Below, piece after piece: positions 1 through 9,526 of a DNA stretch of 64,000 nt. The DNA is taken from positions 112,025-176,024 of the forward strand of contig NZ_JALLIY010000017.1 in assembly GCF_023242315.1 (NCBI RefSeq), in the 5' to 3' direction. The notes under the pieces were generated by a model. The model had not been told where the DNA came from. It searched no databases and saw only the letters and a program-made list of their open reading frames with translations. This stretch comes from Pseudomonas sp. MWU13-2105 (GTDB taxonomy: Bacteria > Pseudomonadota > Gammaproteobacteria > Pseudomonadales > Pseudomonadaceae). The translations under genes and the position numbers were made by a program. Each line of letters opens with the position of its first letter. Position 1 is the first letter of the stretch.

Positions 1-3000
1 GACCTTGGGCACCCGCACCTTGGCCAGGTGCCAGGCCTTGAGCTGGCGGCAGGCTTCGGCCAGCACCCAGTCACCGACGTCCACCACCAGCCCGAGCTCT
101 TCGAGTACTGGAATGAAGTCCGCCGGCGGTACCAGCCCGCGGCGTGGATGGCGCCAGCGCAGCAGGGCCTCGGCACCGGTCAGGCGTTTGCCGTCGCCGC
201 TGAACTGCGGTTGGTAATACAGGACGAATTCGTTCTGTTCCAGGGCATGGCGCAGGTCGCTTTCCAGTTCCAGGCGTTCCAGGGCACTGGCGTTCATGTC
301 GGCCTGGTAGAACTGGAAGTTGTTCTTGCCGCGTTCCTTGGCGTGGTACATCGCGGTGTCGGCGTTTTTCATCAGCTGGCTGAGCTCGCTGCCATCCTGC
401 GGGCTCAGGGCGATGCCGATACTGGCGGTGACGAAGAACTCGCGACCCTCGAGCACGAACGGCGTCACCAGGCTGGTAAGAATCTGCTCGGCGACATTGA
501 TGGCCCGGTTCAAGGCCATTTCCCGGGTGGCCCGCGGTTGCAGCAGGAGGGTGAACTCGTCGCCGCCCATGCGCGCCACGGTGTCGTCGTCGGCCACGCA
601 GGCCAGCAGGCGGGTGGCCATTTCCTTGAGCATGCGGTCGCCGGCGGCGTGGCCCAGGGAGTCGTTGATCGGCTTGAAGCGGTCCAGGTCGAGGAACATC
701 AGCACCACCCAGGACTTCTGCCGCTCGGCTTGTTGCAGCGCGGTATGCAGGCGGTCCTGGAACAGGGTGCGGTTGGGCAGGTGGGTCAGGGCGTCATAGT
801 AGGCCAGGCGGTGAATCCGTTGCTCACTGGCCTTGCGCTCGCTGATGTCGGTAAAGAAGCACACATAGCTGGCCAGGTCGCCTTCATCGTCGAGCACTGC
901 GGTGATACCGACCCAGGCCGGGTAGTGCTCGCCATTGCGGCGCTTGAGCCAGACTTCACCTTCCCAGGTGTTGTGCTGCTCCAGTTGCTTGAGCACATAA
1001 CGCAGGTGGGCTTCCTGCTGGTTGTCGACGGTCAGCAGGTTCGGCAGTTGGTCCAGCACATCGGCCACGGCGTAGCCGCTGACCCGGCTGAATGCCTCGT
1101 TGGCCTGGACGATGTAGCCGGCCGGATCGGTGATCAGGATCGCCGAGGTCGAGTGCTCGAAAACCGTGGCCGCCATGCGCAGGTCTTTTTCCGCGCGGCG
1201 TTGCTGGCTGATGTCGCGACCGACACCGAGGATCCCCTCGAAGGCGCCGTGTTCGTCCCAGACCAGCACCAGGCGCAGTTCGATGGGGATCTTGCGTCCG
1301 TCGGCTTTCAGGCAATCGAACAGGAACAGCTGGGTCTGCACCTGCTCGCGCAACTCGGCCAGGGCCTCGGGCTTGTCCAGTGCCTTGCTGACCCGCTCCA
1401 TCAGCAGGTAAATGCCCGTGAGTTGCTGCGGGTTGGCTATGGTCGACTGCCAGCCGTGCTGGAACACCCAGTCGACTTCGTAGCCGAGCACAGCCTGGAC
1501 CGACGGGCTGACATAGTTCAGGTTCAACTGGCTGTCGGTGGAGAAAATCACGTCGCTGATGCTTTCTGCGAGCATCCGGTAGCGTTTCTCGCTGTCGCGC
1601 AGGGACTCGCTGGCCTCGATCTGGTCGGTGACGTCCTTGGCCACGCCGATGATTCGCGTGACCTGGTCGTACTTGTCCCGGGCCAGGGCTTGTTCGCGGA
1701 CCTCGAAGTGGCGCCAGTGTTCGTCGCGATGACGGAAACGCAACTGGCACTGGAGCAACTGGCTGTAACCGGCATGACGCTGCTGCTGGCGCAGGCGGTG
1801 GTAGTGCTCGGCGTCTTCGGGGTGCAGCAGGATCTCCCAGAAGTACTCGCCCATCTGGTGCAGTTCGGTCTTGTTGTAGCCCAGGGTCTGGCCCAGGTGG
1901 TGGTTGCTGAAGATCATCCGCTGGCTGATCACATCCTGCACATACAGGTGATCCGGCACGGTACGGACCACGTCGGACCAGAAGCCCTCGCGCTCCAGCA
2001 ACGACAGTTCGATCAGCTTGCGGCTGGTGATATCGGTGATGCTGAGGATCACCGCCTGGTAGTCGCCAGGGTCTTCCGGCAGTCGCAGCACCAGCCACAG
2101 ATGCTGATCCTGGCCGTGGGCGTCGGTCAGCTTGATCTCCAGCTCCAGCTGGCTCTGGTGGTTGAGCAGTGCTTCGACCAGCGGGTAGCCGATACCGGCG
2201 GCATTGCTCGGCGAACCTTCGATCAGGCTGCCCCAGGCGCTTTCGCGGCAGTCGACATTGAGCAGGCGCAAGGCCACCAGGTTGACCTCGGTGACCCGCA
2301 GTTCCTGCAGCAGCAGCCGGCGGTGCTCGGGGTCATGGGCGATCCAGTGCTTGAGCGATTCACTGTCCAGCAGGCGATGCTGTTCGAGGAAACCCGGCAG
2401 CCCGGAGAGGTCGAGGACGCACAGTGCAACGCCGGTGCCCTCGAAAATATCCTGGTAGCGCCGGCGTCCTTCCGTGACCTGGCGCTGGCGTCGGCGCATG
2501 TTGAGCAGCGCCAATACCGGCAGCAGCGACAAGCCCAGGCCCAGCAGGCACTTGCCGATCAGGGCCGGGAGCAGGTCTTCGATCACCTTGCGCGGGTCGA
2601 ACAGGCCGCGCAGTTGCCAGTCGCTGTTGGACAGGGGCGCGACCAGTACGCTGTTGGCTTCTTCGTCGGCGCTCAGCAGCGTGGGCGTGGGCGCGATGTC
2701 ATCGTCACGGCTGATTACCAGGTGATTGTTGCGGTTCTCGATCAGCCAGCTCGCGCCCGGTTCCGGGTTGCCCTGGCGGGTGAGATCCTGGAACAGCCGG
2801 GGCGACAGGCGCAGGACCCAGTAGCCGTTGCTCTCGCCGCTGGCCTGCTGCAACAGCAGGTGCACCGCCGAGCCGTGATCGTCATTGGTGAAGTAGTAGG
2901 CCTGCTTGCGGTTGCTGTGCTTGACCTGTTCGGCGAGGAAGGCGGCATCGCGGCTGTCGCTGGCGCTGTCACTGATCAACGCGCCCTTGTCGTCGAGCAG

Positions 3001-3345
3001 GGCGATGCTCTGCAGGTCCGGCATCGACACGCGCACCCGGCCGAGCAGGGCCTGCAGTTCTTCACGGTTGTTGGGTTTCTCGAAGATCGGTAGTAAATTG
3101 AGGGCGATCTGCGCGTTCAACGCCATGTTCAAACTGACGCGCTCGGCCATGTCGGCGCTGGAATCGATGCTGTTCTGGCGCTGCAGCTGGCGGGTTTGCT
3201 GGAATTGATCGATCAGTTGCCAAAACAGCAGGGCGAGCAGGAACAGCACCAGCGTGGCCAGTATGCCTTTGAGTGTCCCGCGCAGGGGCGGAGATGACGC
3301 AGGGCTGGCTGCGCGCGCGGACGATGGCGGATTGGCGTTGGTCAA
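1..3345 (-). CDS. morA: MorA-like membrane sensor with PAS, GGDEF and EAL domains (3' end outside window)
   Basis: This is an inner-membrane cyclic-di-GMP enzyme, open for 1115 codons and running off the window start. It begins at a TTG at 3345 preceded by AGGA at good spacing; no better ATG exists. One membrane segment lies near residues 23-42, a variable sensor region follows, and a second hydrophobic segment lies near 260-280. Several PAS-type repeats cover roughly 290-820. The GGDEF motif is intact at residues 927-931 (RMGGDEF) and the EAL domain begins with EALLRW at 1059, so both diguanylate cyclase and phosphodiesterase activity are plausible. The usual inhibitory RxxD site before GGDEF reads ADDD, so product inhibition may be absent. 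Adjacency to ettA matches what I recall of morA, which controls motility and biofilm in pseudomonads. The family call is firm and the name is less so. Confidence 0.8.
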   Translation of the reverse strand, partial: MTNANPPSSARAASPASSPPLRGTLKGILATLVLFLLALLFWQLIDQFQQTRQLQRQNSIDSSADMAERVSLNMALNAQIALNLLPIFEKPNNREELQALLGRVRVSMPDLQSIALLDDKGALISDSASDSRDAAFLAEQVKHSNRKQAYYFTNDDHGSAVHLLLQQASGESNGYWVLRLSPRLFQDLTRQGNPEPGASWLIENRNNHLVISRDDDIAPTPTLLSADEEANSVLVAPLSNSDWQLRGLFDPRKVIEDLLPALIGKCLLGLGLSLLPVLALLNMRRRQRQVTEGRRRYQDIFEGTGVALCVLDLSGLPGFLEQHRLLDSESLKHWIAHDPEHRRLLLQELRVTEVNLVALRLLNVDCRESAWGSLIEGSPSNAAGIGYPLVEALLNHQSQLELEIKLTDAHGQDQHLWLVLRLPEDPGDYQAVILSITDITSRKLIELSLLEREGFWSDVVRTVPDHLYVQDVISQRMIFSNHHLGQTLGYNKTELHQMGEYFWEILLHPEDAEHYHRLRQQQRHAGYSQLLQCQLRFRHRDEHWRHFEVREQALARDKYDQVTRIIGVAKDVTDQIEASESLRDSEKRYRMLAESISDVIFSTDSQLNLNYVSPSVQAVLGYEVDWVFQHGWQSTIANPQQLTGIYLLMERVSKALDKPEALAELREQVQTQLFLFDCLKADGRKIPIELRLVLVWDEHGAFEGILGVGRDISQQRRAEKDLRMAATVFEHSTSAILITDPAGYIVQANEAFSRVSGYAVADVLDQLPNLLTVDNQQEAHLRYVLKQLEQHNTWEGEVWLKRRNGEHYPAWVGITAVLDDEGDLASYVCFFTDISERKASEQRIHRLAYYDALTHLPNRTLFQDRLHTALQQAERQKSWVVLMFLDLDRFKPINDSLGHAAGDRMLKEMATRLLACVADDDTVARMGGDEFTLLLQPRATREMALNRAINVAEQILTSLVTPFVLEGREFFVTASIGIALSPQDGSELSQLMKNADTAMYHAKERGKNNFQFYQADMNASALERLELESDLRHALEQNEFVLYYQPQFSGDGKRLTGAEALLRWRHPRRGLVPPADFIPVLEELGLVVDVGDWVLAEACRQLKAWHLAKVRVPKV

Positions 3346-3636
3346 ACTGTGATCCTGCGGTTGGGCTGGATTGGCGCGACATGCACTATAAGCCGGACGC
3401 CCGAAGGGCGGCTAGCATGCCTTGAGTTGTGGCAAAGTGCCAGTCCCGTTCGACCGAGCGGTTTGCCCTGTCTGCCGCATTCAGGTAGTTTTACCGGTTA
3501 CGCGCCAGCAATTCACGCTCCCTATTCAGGGTATCGACCGGTGCGGCCATGGATTGACCTCTTGGCTGGCACACGGCCTGTTCACTGCGGGTACCGCTCG
3601 CGCCTTTATTCATCCGTCACTGACGCTAGGTTCTCC
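3346..3636. other. Divergent promoter region between morA-like gene and ettA
   Basis: This 291-bp spacer must hold the start signals for both divergent genes. A small hairpin (CGCCC GAA GGGCG) lies near 3392-3405. I see no clear -35/-10 pair and no gene. Confidence 0.4.
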
Positions 3637-5301
<1,665 letters not shown>

Positions 5302-5323
5302 TCGGGTCGGTGGTTGAAAAGCG

Positions 5324-5339
5324 GAGCCCCTCGGGGCTC
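5324..5339 (+). terminator. Hairpin after ettA, apparently a split terminator
   Basis: GAGCCCC-TC-GGGGCTC forms a perfect 7-bp stem 22 bases after the ettA stop, but no T-run follows. The same right arm, TCGGGGCTC, recurs at 5562-5570 and there is followed by TGTTTTTT. The original terminator therefore seems to have been interrupted by the insert between the two copies. Confidence 0.55.
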
Positions 5340-5380
5340 ACGCCTGTCGGTTAAGAGCGATCTTGAGTCTGAGCGATATT

Positions 5381-5513
5381 TGTGGCGAGCGGGCTTGCCC
5401 GCGCTGGGCTGCAAAGCAGCCCTGAAGCCTGCGACTGCGTTCTGCCTGACACAATGAAGTCACTGACTTGAGGGGCGCTTCGCGCCCCAGCGCGGGCGAG
5501 CCCGCTCGCCACA
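5381..5513. repeat. REPIN-like inverted repeat (REP pair)
   Basis: Two inverted copies of TGTGGCGAGCGGGCTTGCCC sit about 90 bp apart, with a second nested inverted repeat (CGCTGGG/CCCAGCG) at their inner ends. This is the layout of Pseudomonas REP doublets. It lies in the convergent spacer between ettA and the GreB-like gene. Confidence 0.8.
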
Positions 5514-5561
5514 AGACCGCGCTACGCCTCAAATGCCCTTAACGGAATGGCATCATGTCCT

Positions 5562-5580
5562 TCGGGGCTCTGTTTTTTAT
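5562..5580 (+). terminator. Right arm and T-run of the displaced ettA terminator
   Basis: TCGGGGCTC followed by TGTTTTTT would complete a standard Rho-independent terminator with the left arm GAGCCCC at 5324-5330 if the intervening ~230 bp were removed. Confidence 0.45.
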
Positions 5581-5589
5581 TGCGTGCCG

Positions 5590-6084
5590 CTAAGCCGGTT
5601 CGATCCGCACAATCTCGATCGACTGATCCCCGGCAGGTCGTTTCCACAGCACCTCATCGCCCAGGCGCGCGCCCAGCAACGCCCGGCCCAGGGGCGAGCC
5701 CCAATTGACCAAACCGCGAGGGGCATCCGCCTCGTCCTCGCCGACCAACTGCACCTGTTGTTCTTCATCCTGTTCGTTGGCGAAGGTCACGCGACTGCCG
5801 ATCTGCACCACCTCGCTGGAGGTCGCCGGCGCGGCGAGCTGGGCGCTGGACAGGCGTTGATTGAAGTAGCGCAGGTCGCGCTCGATATCGGCCTGGCGCT
5901 GTTTGTCGGCCGCCTCGCCCAGGGCGCTTTGCTGGCCGTATTCGGCTTGTAGCGCCGCGACACGCGCGTGCAATTGCGCCAGGCCCCGTGGGGTGACGTA
6001 ATTGGGCTGGGTACTGACCTGGCGCTCCACCGGCTGTTCGGCCTGGGCGGCGGCGTTGTCCTCGTTGACGAAGGCGCGGCTCAT
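5590..6084 (-). CDS. GreA/GreB-family transcription factor with an atypical coiled-coil tip
   Basis: The protein has the two-part Gre layout: a basic and polar N-terminal extension (1-28), an antiparallel coiled coil (about 30-82), and a C-terminal FKBP-like RNA polymerase-binding domain (VQIGSRVTF ... GSPLGRALLGARLGDEV). Gre factors insert the coiled coil into the polymerase secondary channel and trigger cleavage of backtracked RNA. The helix after the tip (RQADIERDLRYFNQRL) aligns well with GreB (RLREIDRRVRYLTKRL). However, the canonical tip GDxxENA is replaced by GQQSALGEAAD, so the conserved catalytic Asp/Glu pair is not in register. It may be a cleavage-deficient or competing paralogue. 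The start has a strong GGAGAG site. Length is 164 aa. Confidence 0.82.
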   Translation of the reverse strand: MSRAFVNEDNAAAQAEQPVERQVSTQPNYVTPRGLAQLHARVAALQAEYGQQSALGEAADKQRQADIERDLRYFNQRLSSAQLAAPATSSEVVQIGSRVTFANEQDEEQQVQLVGEDEADAPRGLVNWGSPLGRALLGARLGDEVLWKRPAGDQSIEIVRIEPA

Positions 6085-6389
6085 GCTGCTCTCCCGTGCA
6101 TGGGTATCGGTGCATGCTCGCAGGGTTTGAGTTTGCCGGTATATCCGTAAGCGACCTGTGGTGGTTGGATCCGCACCGTGTCGGCTTTTCGAGCGGGGCT
6201 CAAGGTTCGCTGATTCGGGCCTGGAGCGGGGGCAATGAGCGGTTTGTGAACCCGGGTGGTAAATTTTTCGGCCGGCGGTCGTTCTTTTTTATTGTAGGGT
6301 CATGCGACACCGGGCGCTCTACGCCGGGTGTTTCAGCCCAGCGCCGGCGCGTGGGGAACGATGGCGGTCAAAGAAAGCGAGTGTTGTGT
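6085..6389. other. Divergent spacer between the GreB-like gene and a small lipoprotein gene
   Basis: This 305-bp spacer contains a near-perfect inverted repeat (ACACCGGGCG / CGCCGGGTGT) at 6307-6331 just after a T-run. It could be a leader hairpin of the lipoprotein gene. No further gene is evident. Confidence 0.4.
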
Positions 6390-6740
6390 ATGAGTTGTTT
6401 CAAAACCCAGGGCGTGGGTGTCGGCCTGACCTTGTCCGCCTGTGTCGCCGTGGGCGAGCCATTACCTGAGAGTTCCTTGCTGGGCCGTTATGGCGTAACG
6501 CCGGAGCAGTTGCCAGTGGTGACTCAGGTGCAGACGCCTGACGAGAAGTCGCCCAGCCTGTTTCAGTTGCGGCCCGAGGTGCCGCTGGTGGATATCCACT
6601 TCGGCGAGCGGACGGCGCCGGAGGAGGTGGGCAATATCACCATCGACAATATGGCCCGGCGCGATTACGAGCGCTGCCTGCGACGGCATGACGAGTTGCT
6701 GCTGCGCGAGTCGGGGCGGCCGAGTCCAGGGTGTGAGTAG
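6390..6740 (+). CDS. Small predicted lipoprotein, unknown function
   Basis: The product is 116 aa. The N-terminus has a lysine, a short glycine-rich hydrophobic stretch and a lipobox LSAC with Cys18, so lipid attachment and export are predicted. The rest is charged and soluble-looking, with no domain I recognise; the end is rich in Arg and Glu (RRDYERCLRRHDELLLR). It stands alone, divergent from the GreB-like gene and convergent with the DUF4105 gene. The ribosome site is weak (GCGAG). Confidence 0.65.
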   Translation: MSCFKTQGVGVGLTLSACVAVGEPLPESSLLGRYGVTPEQLPVVTQVQTPDEKSPSLFQLRPEVPLVDIHFGERTAPEEVGNITIDNMARRDYERCLRRHDELLLRESGRPSPGCE

Positions 6741-6789
6741 CGTCCGCTGGCAGCCCGCGTGGAATACAAAATGCTGCCTGGGCATGGCC

Positions 6790-6816
6790 GCCTGGAGCCA
6801 GCTTGCTGGCGATGAG
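6790..6816. repeat. Single REP-like sequence
   Basis: GGAGCCAGCTTGCTGGCGATGAG carries the internal AGCCAGC/GCTGGC palindrome typical of Pseudomonas REP units. It lies in the convergent spacer between the small lipoprotein gene and the DUF4105 gene, and no inverted partner is visible nearby. Confidence 0.55.
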
Positions 6817-6836
6817 GTCCTTGAGGCAGGCGCCGC

Positions 6837-8690
6837 TCAATAGTGATACCACTTCACTTCCAGCATCACCTCGTTCTCCGGTGTCGCCAGCTTGCTGAAC
6901 TCGCGCTGGGCGCTTAACCGCAGGCCCAGGTTGCGCGACAGCTCCCATTGCTGGTTGAGGCTCAGGCTGCGGCGGACTTCGCCATTGGTGAAGTAGTCAC
7001 CCTTGGCTTCCAGGCTCAGGTTACCCAGCGGGTTTTTCCATAGCAGGCCGCTGTCGAACCCCGCCGCCGGCGAAACAATCGCCGCGAAGTCGGCATTGTG
7101 CTCGACCCGCACGGTGCCCAAGGCAAAGCCCAGCACATCGTCGCCCAATTGCCAGGTGCCTCCCGCGCCGCCATTCACATGGCTGACCAGGGTCTGGTCG
7201 TCGTGCCGCCCCGGCACCCGTTCCAGGCCGCCGGTGACTTGCCATGACCAGGGCTGCAACAGCGCATTACGCGGCGTCAGCGAGCGGATGGTCGCCAGAT
7301 CCAGTTGCTGCAACTGCCAGTGGTTACCTTCGTACTGGCGCAGTTTCGTCTGCAGGATTTCGATCTGCGCACCGAGGGGAAAACTCTCGGCATTGTCGTT
7401 GAGGTCGTGATAAGCCATGCGCAAGCCGTACTCGCCGAACGTCCGGCTGCCCCGGCTGCCGATCCCGGCCTGCCAGGTACGTGATTCATGGCCATTTTCC
7501 GGCAGGCCCGGACGCTCGATCCGCAGCTCCGGCGGCGGGTTCTGGTTGATCGCCCGCAGCAGTTCGAAGCTGCGTTGGGCTTGCGCCGGATCACGCTCCT
7601 GGCCATTGGCCCGGTAGCGCTCCAGCCGATAGGCGGCGTCGATGATCAGCGCCTGGCGAGCCTTGGGCAGTTGCCTGAAACCGCTCGACTGCAGTTGCCG
7701 CGCATCGGCACTGACTTGCAGTACCCATTGCTGTTCTTGCGGATTCAATGGTTTGGCCCGCTCCAGCAGCTCGCGCTCGCGGGACGGCCGGTAATCGATC
7801 CTTTCCACCAGTCCGGCGTCCTTCACCGCCTTGACGGTGTCGGTGGGAATCGCCGTCAGCGGAAACTGTTCGGTCAGGTGCAGGCTCGGGCGCGCCACCT
7901 GCAAGAGCTCCAGCAGGCGATAGGAGCAGTTTTCATCGAAAAAGAAGTAGTCGAACTGGATCTGTTTCAACTCCCAGACATGCTCGACCATGCGCCGGGT
8001 TTCTTCGGGCGTCAGGTTCAGTCGGTATTCCCACAGGTCGCGGTTTTCCAGGCTGCGGTATTCGGCGAGCTTCTGCTGGTAGGGCACCAGGGCGAACAGG
8101 CCCGGGTAACCGCCCGCCAGGCCTTTCCAGGCATAGAGGATGCTGTTGTCGGAACCTTCGATGTAGGCGCCGAAGTTGATCGCGTAGCTGAGCAGGGCGG
8201 TCTGGTTGCGCTGCACGTCGGCCTGGTCGATGCGTAGCAAGGTATGGCCGAACATCGACGACGGGCTGTTCAGGTAGGCCGCCGGGAAGATCATCACCGT
8301 GCTGTGGGGCGCGACATCCTTGAACCACTGGTTGAATTCCGTGCACTCGGGGGCGGGCAGGTCCGTCAGCTGCAGTTGTGCCTTGAGCCAGCGCGTGCGG
8401 GCCGGATAGACGCACTGGGCGTGCCGGTTGCCGAGGCTGGCTGGGGCATAAAGGGCGTCGAGGGTGGCTTGCAGCTCCGCGTCCGGGTGATGGGCACCAT
8501 CGGCCGCGAGGAAAAATTTTTTGTCACTGACATAACTGCGCCAGCCGCCGAGCTTGGCCGACTCGTAATGGCCGAGGGAAATCCAGAACGGGTCATGGGC
8601 CAATTGCTGCAAACGCTGGGCGTCGAGGTGCGGTGCGGCATACAGCGGGGCGCAAGCACAGAGCGCCAGGTAGGCAAGGCGTTTGAGCAT
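6837..8690 (-). CDS. DUF4105 (Lnb-type periplasmic domain) protein
   Basis: The product of 617 aa has a Sec signal peptide (MLKRLAYLALCACAPLYA) and a central DUF4105 domain of the kind described as an Lnb N-terminal periplasmic domain. The conserved block DENCSYRLLELLQ and the GHTLLRID region are present. The C-terminal third alternates polar and hydrophobic residues and ends KWYHY, a pattern seen in outer-membrane beta strands, so an outer-membrane anchored periplasmic enzyme is plausible. ATG 8690 is preferred to an in-frame TTG three codons upstream, although neither has a strong ribosome site. No substrate is known to me. Confidence 0.82.
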   Translation of the reverse strand: MLKRLAYLALCACAPLYAAPHLDAQRLQQLAHDPFWISLGHYESAKLGGWRSYVSDKKFFLAADGAHHPDAELQATLDALYAPASLGNRHAQCVYPARTRWLKAQLQLTDLPAPECTEFNQWFKDVAPHSTVMIFPAAYLNSPSSMFGHTLLRIDQADVQRNQTALLSYAINFGAYIEGSDNSILYAWKGLAGGYPGLFALVPYQQKLAEYRSLENRDLWEYRLNLTPEETRRMVEHVWELKQIQFDYFFFDENCSYRLLELLQVARPSLHLTEQFPLTAIPTDTVKAVKDAGLVERIDYRPSRERELLERAKPLNPQEQQWVLQVSADARQLQSSGFRQLPKARQALIIDAAYRLERYRANGQERDPAQAQRSFELLRAINQNPPPELRIERPGLPENGHESRTWQAGIGSRGSRTFGEYGLRMAYHDLNDNAESFPLGAQIEILQTKLRQYEGNHWQLQQLDLATIRSLTPRNALLQPWSWQVTGGLERVPGRHDDQTLVSHVNGGAGGTWQLGDDVLGFALGTVRVEHNADFAAIVSPAAGFDSGLLWKNPLGNLSLEAKGDYFTNGEVRRSLSLNQQWELSRNLGLRLSAQREFSKLATPENEVMLEVKWYHY

Positions 8691-8726
8691 GGTCGGCAAC
8701 TGTTGTCAGACGAAAGAAGGCAACAT

Positions 8727-8754
8727 ACACAAAGCCCGCCCCGGAGGGGCGGGC
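8727..8754 (-). terminator. Rho-independent terminator of the DUF3015 gene
   Basis: The minus strand reads a 9-bp stem GCCCGCCCC/GGGGCGGGC with a 3-base loop, followed by TTTGTGT. It lies 10 bases after the DUF3015 stop and upstream of the DUF4105 gene on the same strand, so it separates their transcripts. Confidence 0.8.
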
Positions 8755-8763
8755 GGGGCGGAC

Positions 8764-9252
8764 TCAGGCCTGGGTCGCGTACTTGGCCAGGCGCGGATCA
8801 CTTTTCAGGACCGCGAGGGTATTGGTATGCACGTCGTCGGCAGTCACATCAGCCTTGCTGAAGATCTGCTGGAAGTGCTCGTGGGTGACGGCCGCGAAAT
8901 GCTCACGGTCTTCCGGGGCTACGCCAAGGACCACGGCGTAGGTGGTCAGGGCTTCGCCCTGGCCCTTGGCCATGTCTTCGGAGAGTTCGTTCATCATGCC
9001 GTTCATGGCGATCCAGGAGCGGCCGCCATAGGTCAGTGAGTCACGGGTGGAGCAACCGTTGGTACCGGAGGTCATGCCGAAGGTGGCGTTGCCGGAGGTG
9101 CCGTTGGTGGTGGATGCCAGGATGTGGGCGGGAGTGCCGCGCTGGCCCTTGAACAGCATATTACCCCAGCCGCAATCCGGCCCGCCTGGCGACTCGGCCA
9201 TGGCATTGAGGGAGACAACCGTGAAGAGAGTACCCAGAAGAATCCGTTTCAT
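8764..9252 (-). CDS. DUF3015 family exported protein
   Basis: The 162-aa product has a clear signal peptide ending NAMA. The mature part starts PGGPDCGWG, typical of DUF3015 proteins, then a GTSGNATFGMTSGTNGCS segment with a second cysteine that could pair with the first. The C-terminal half is a hydrophilic helical region. Function is unknown; a periplasmic or outer-membrane-associated location is expected. It is monocistronic and bounded by its own terminator. Confidence 0.85.
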   Translation of the reverse strand: MKRILLGTLFTVVSLNAMAESPGGPDCGWGNMLFKGQRGTPAHILASTTNGTSGNATFGMTSGTNGCSTRDSLTYGGRSWIAMNGMMNELSEDMAKGQGEALTTYAVVLGVAPEDREHFAAVTHEHFQQIFSKADVTADDVHTNTLAVLKSDPRLAKYATQA

Positions 9253-9453
9253 AGCTTTGTTCTCTTTATGTGCGTGCCAATGACAAGGGGATCTGGCCTG
9301 GTTCAGCGCCAGTAGGCTGGTTATCGATCCAGCCTCGCACGTTGGAGTTTAGGCAGGTTCCAAGGGTTCCATTGTTTTTTCCGTTGGTGAATAAAGCTGG
9401 AGGTTTGTAGTCCCTGTCTGAGGACTTTTGTCACGGCGTAGCGATTCAGCCAT

Positions 9454-9484
9454 CGCTCGCCTTGCCAGTCAGGCATGGCGAGCG
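9454..9484. other. Long imperfect hairpin upstream of the Lon-like protease gene
   Basis: CGCTCGCC and GGCGAGCG form an 8-bp stem, and an inner GCC/GGC pair extends it across two-base bulges. There is no T-run. It ends about 40 bases before the protease start, so a leader or operator role is possible. Confidence 0.4.
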
Positions 9485-9526
9485 CCAGAATGCTTTCATC
9501 TGCCCCGCCTGATGTAAGGAAGACCG

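Noticed and set aside
28..3093. Plus-strand open frame of 1021 codons
   Set aside because: It is antisense to the GGDEF-EAL gene. The minus strand encodes intact GGDEF, EAL and PAS sequences, while the plus frame is a low-complexity Gln/Val/Leu shadow caused by high GC.
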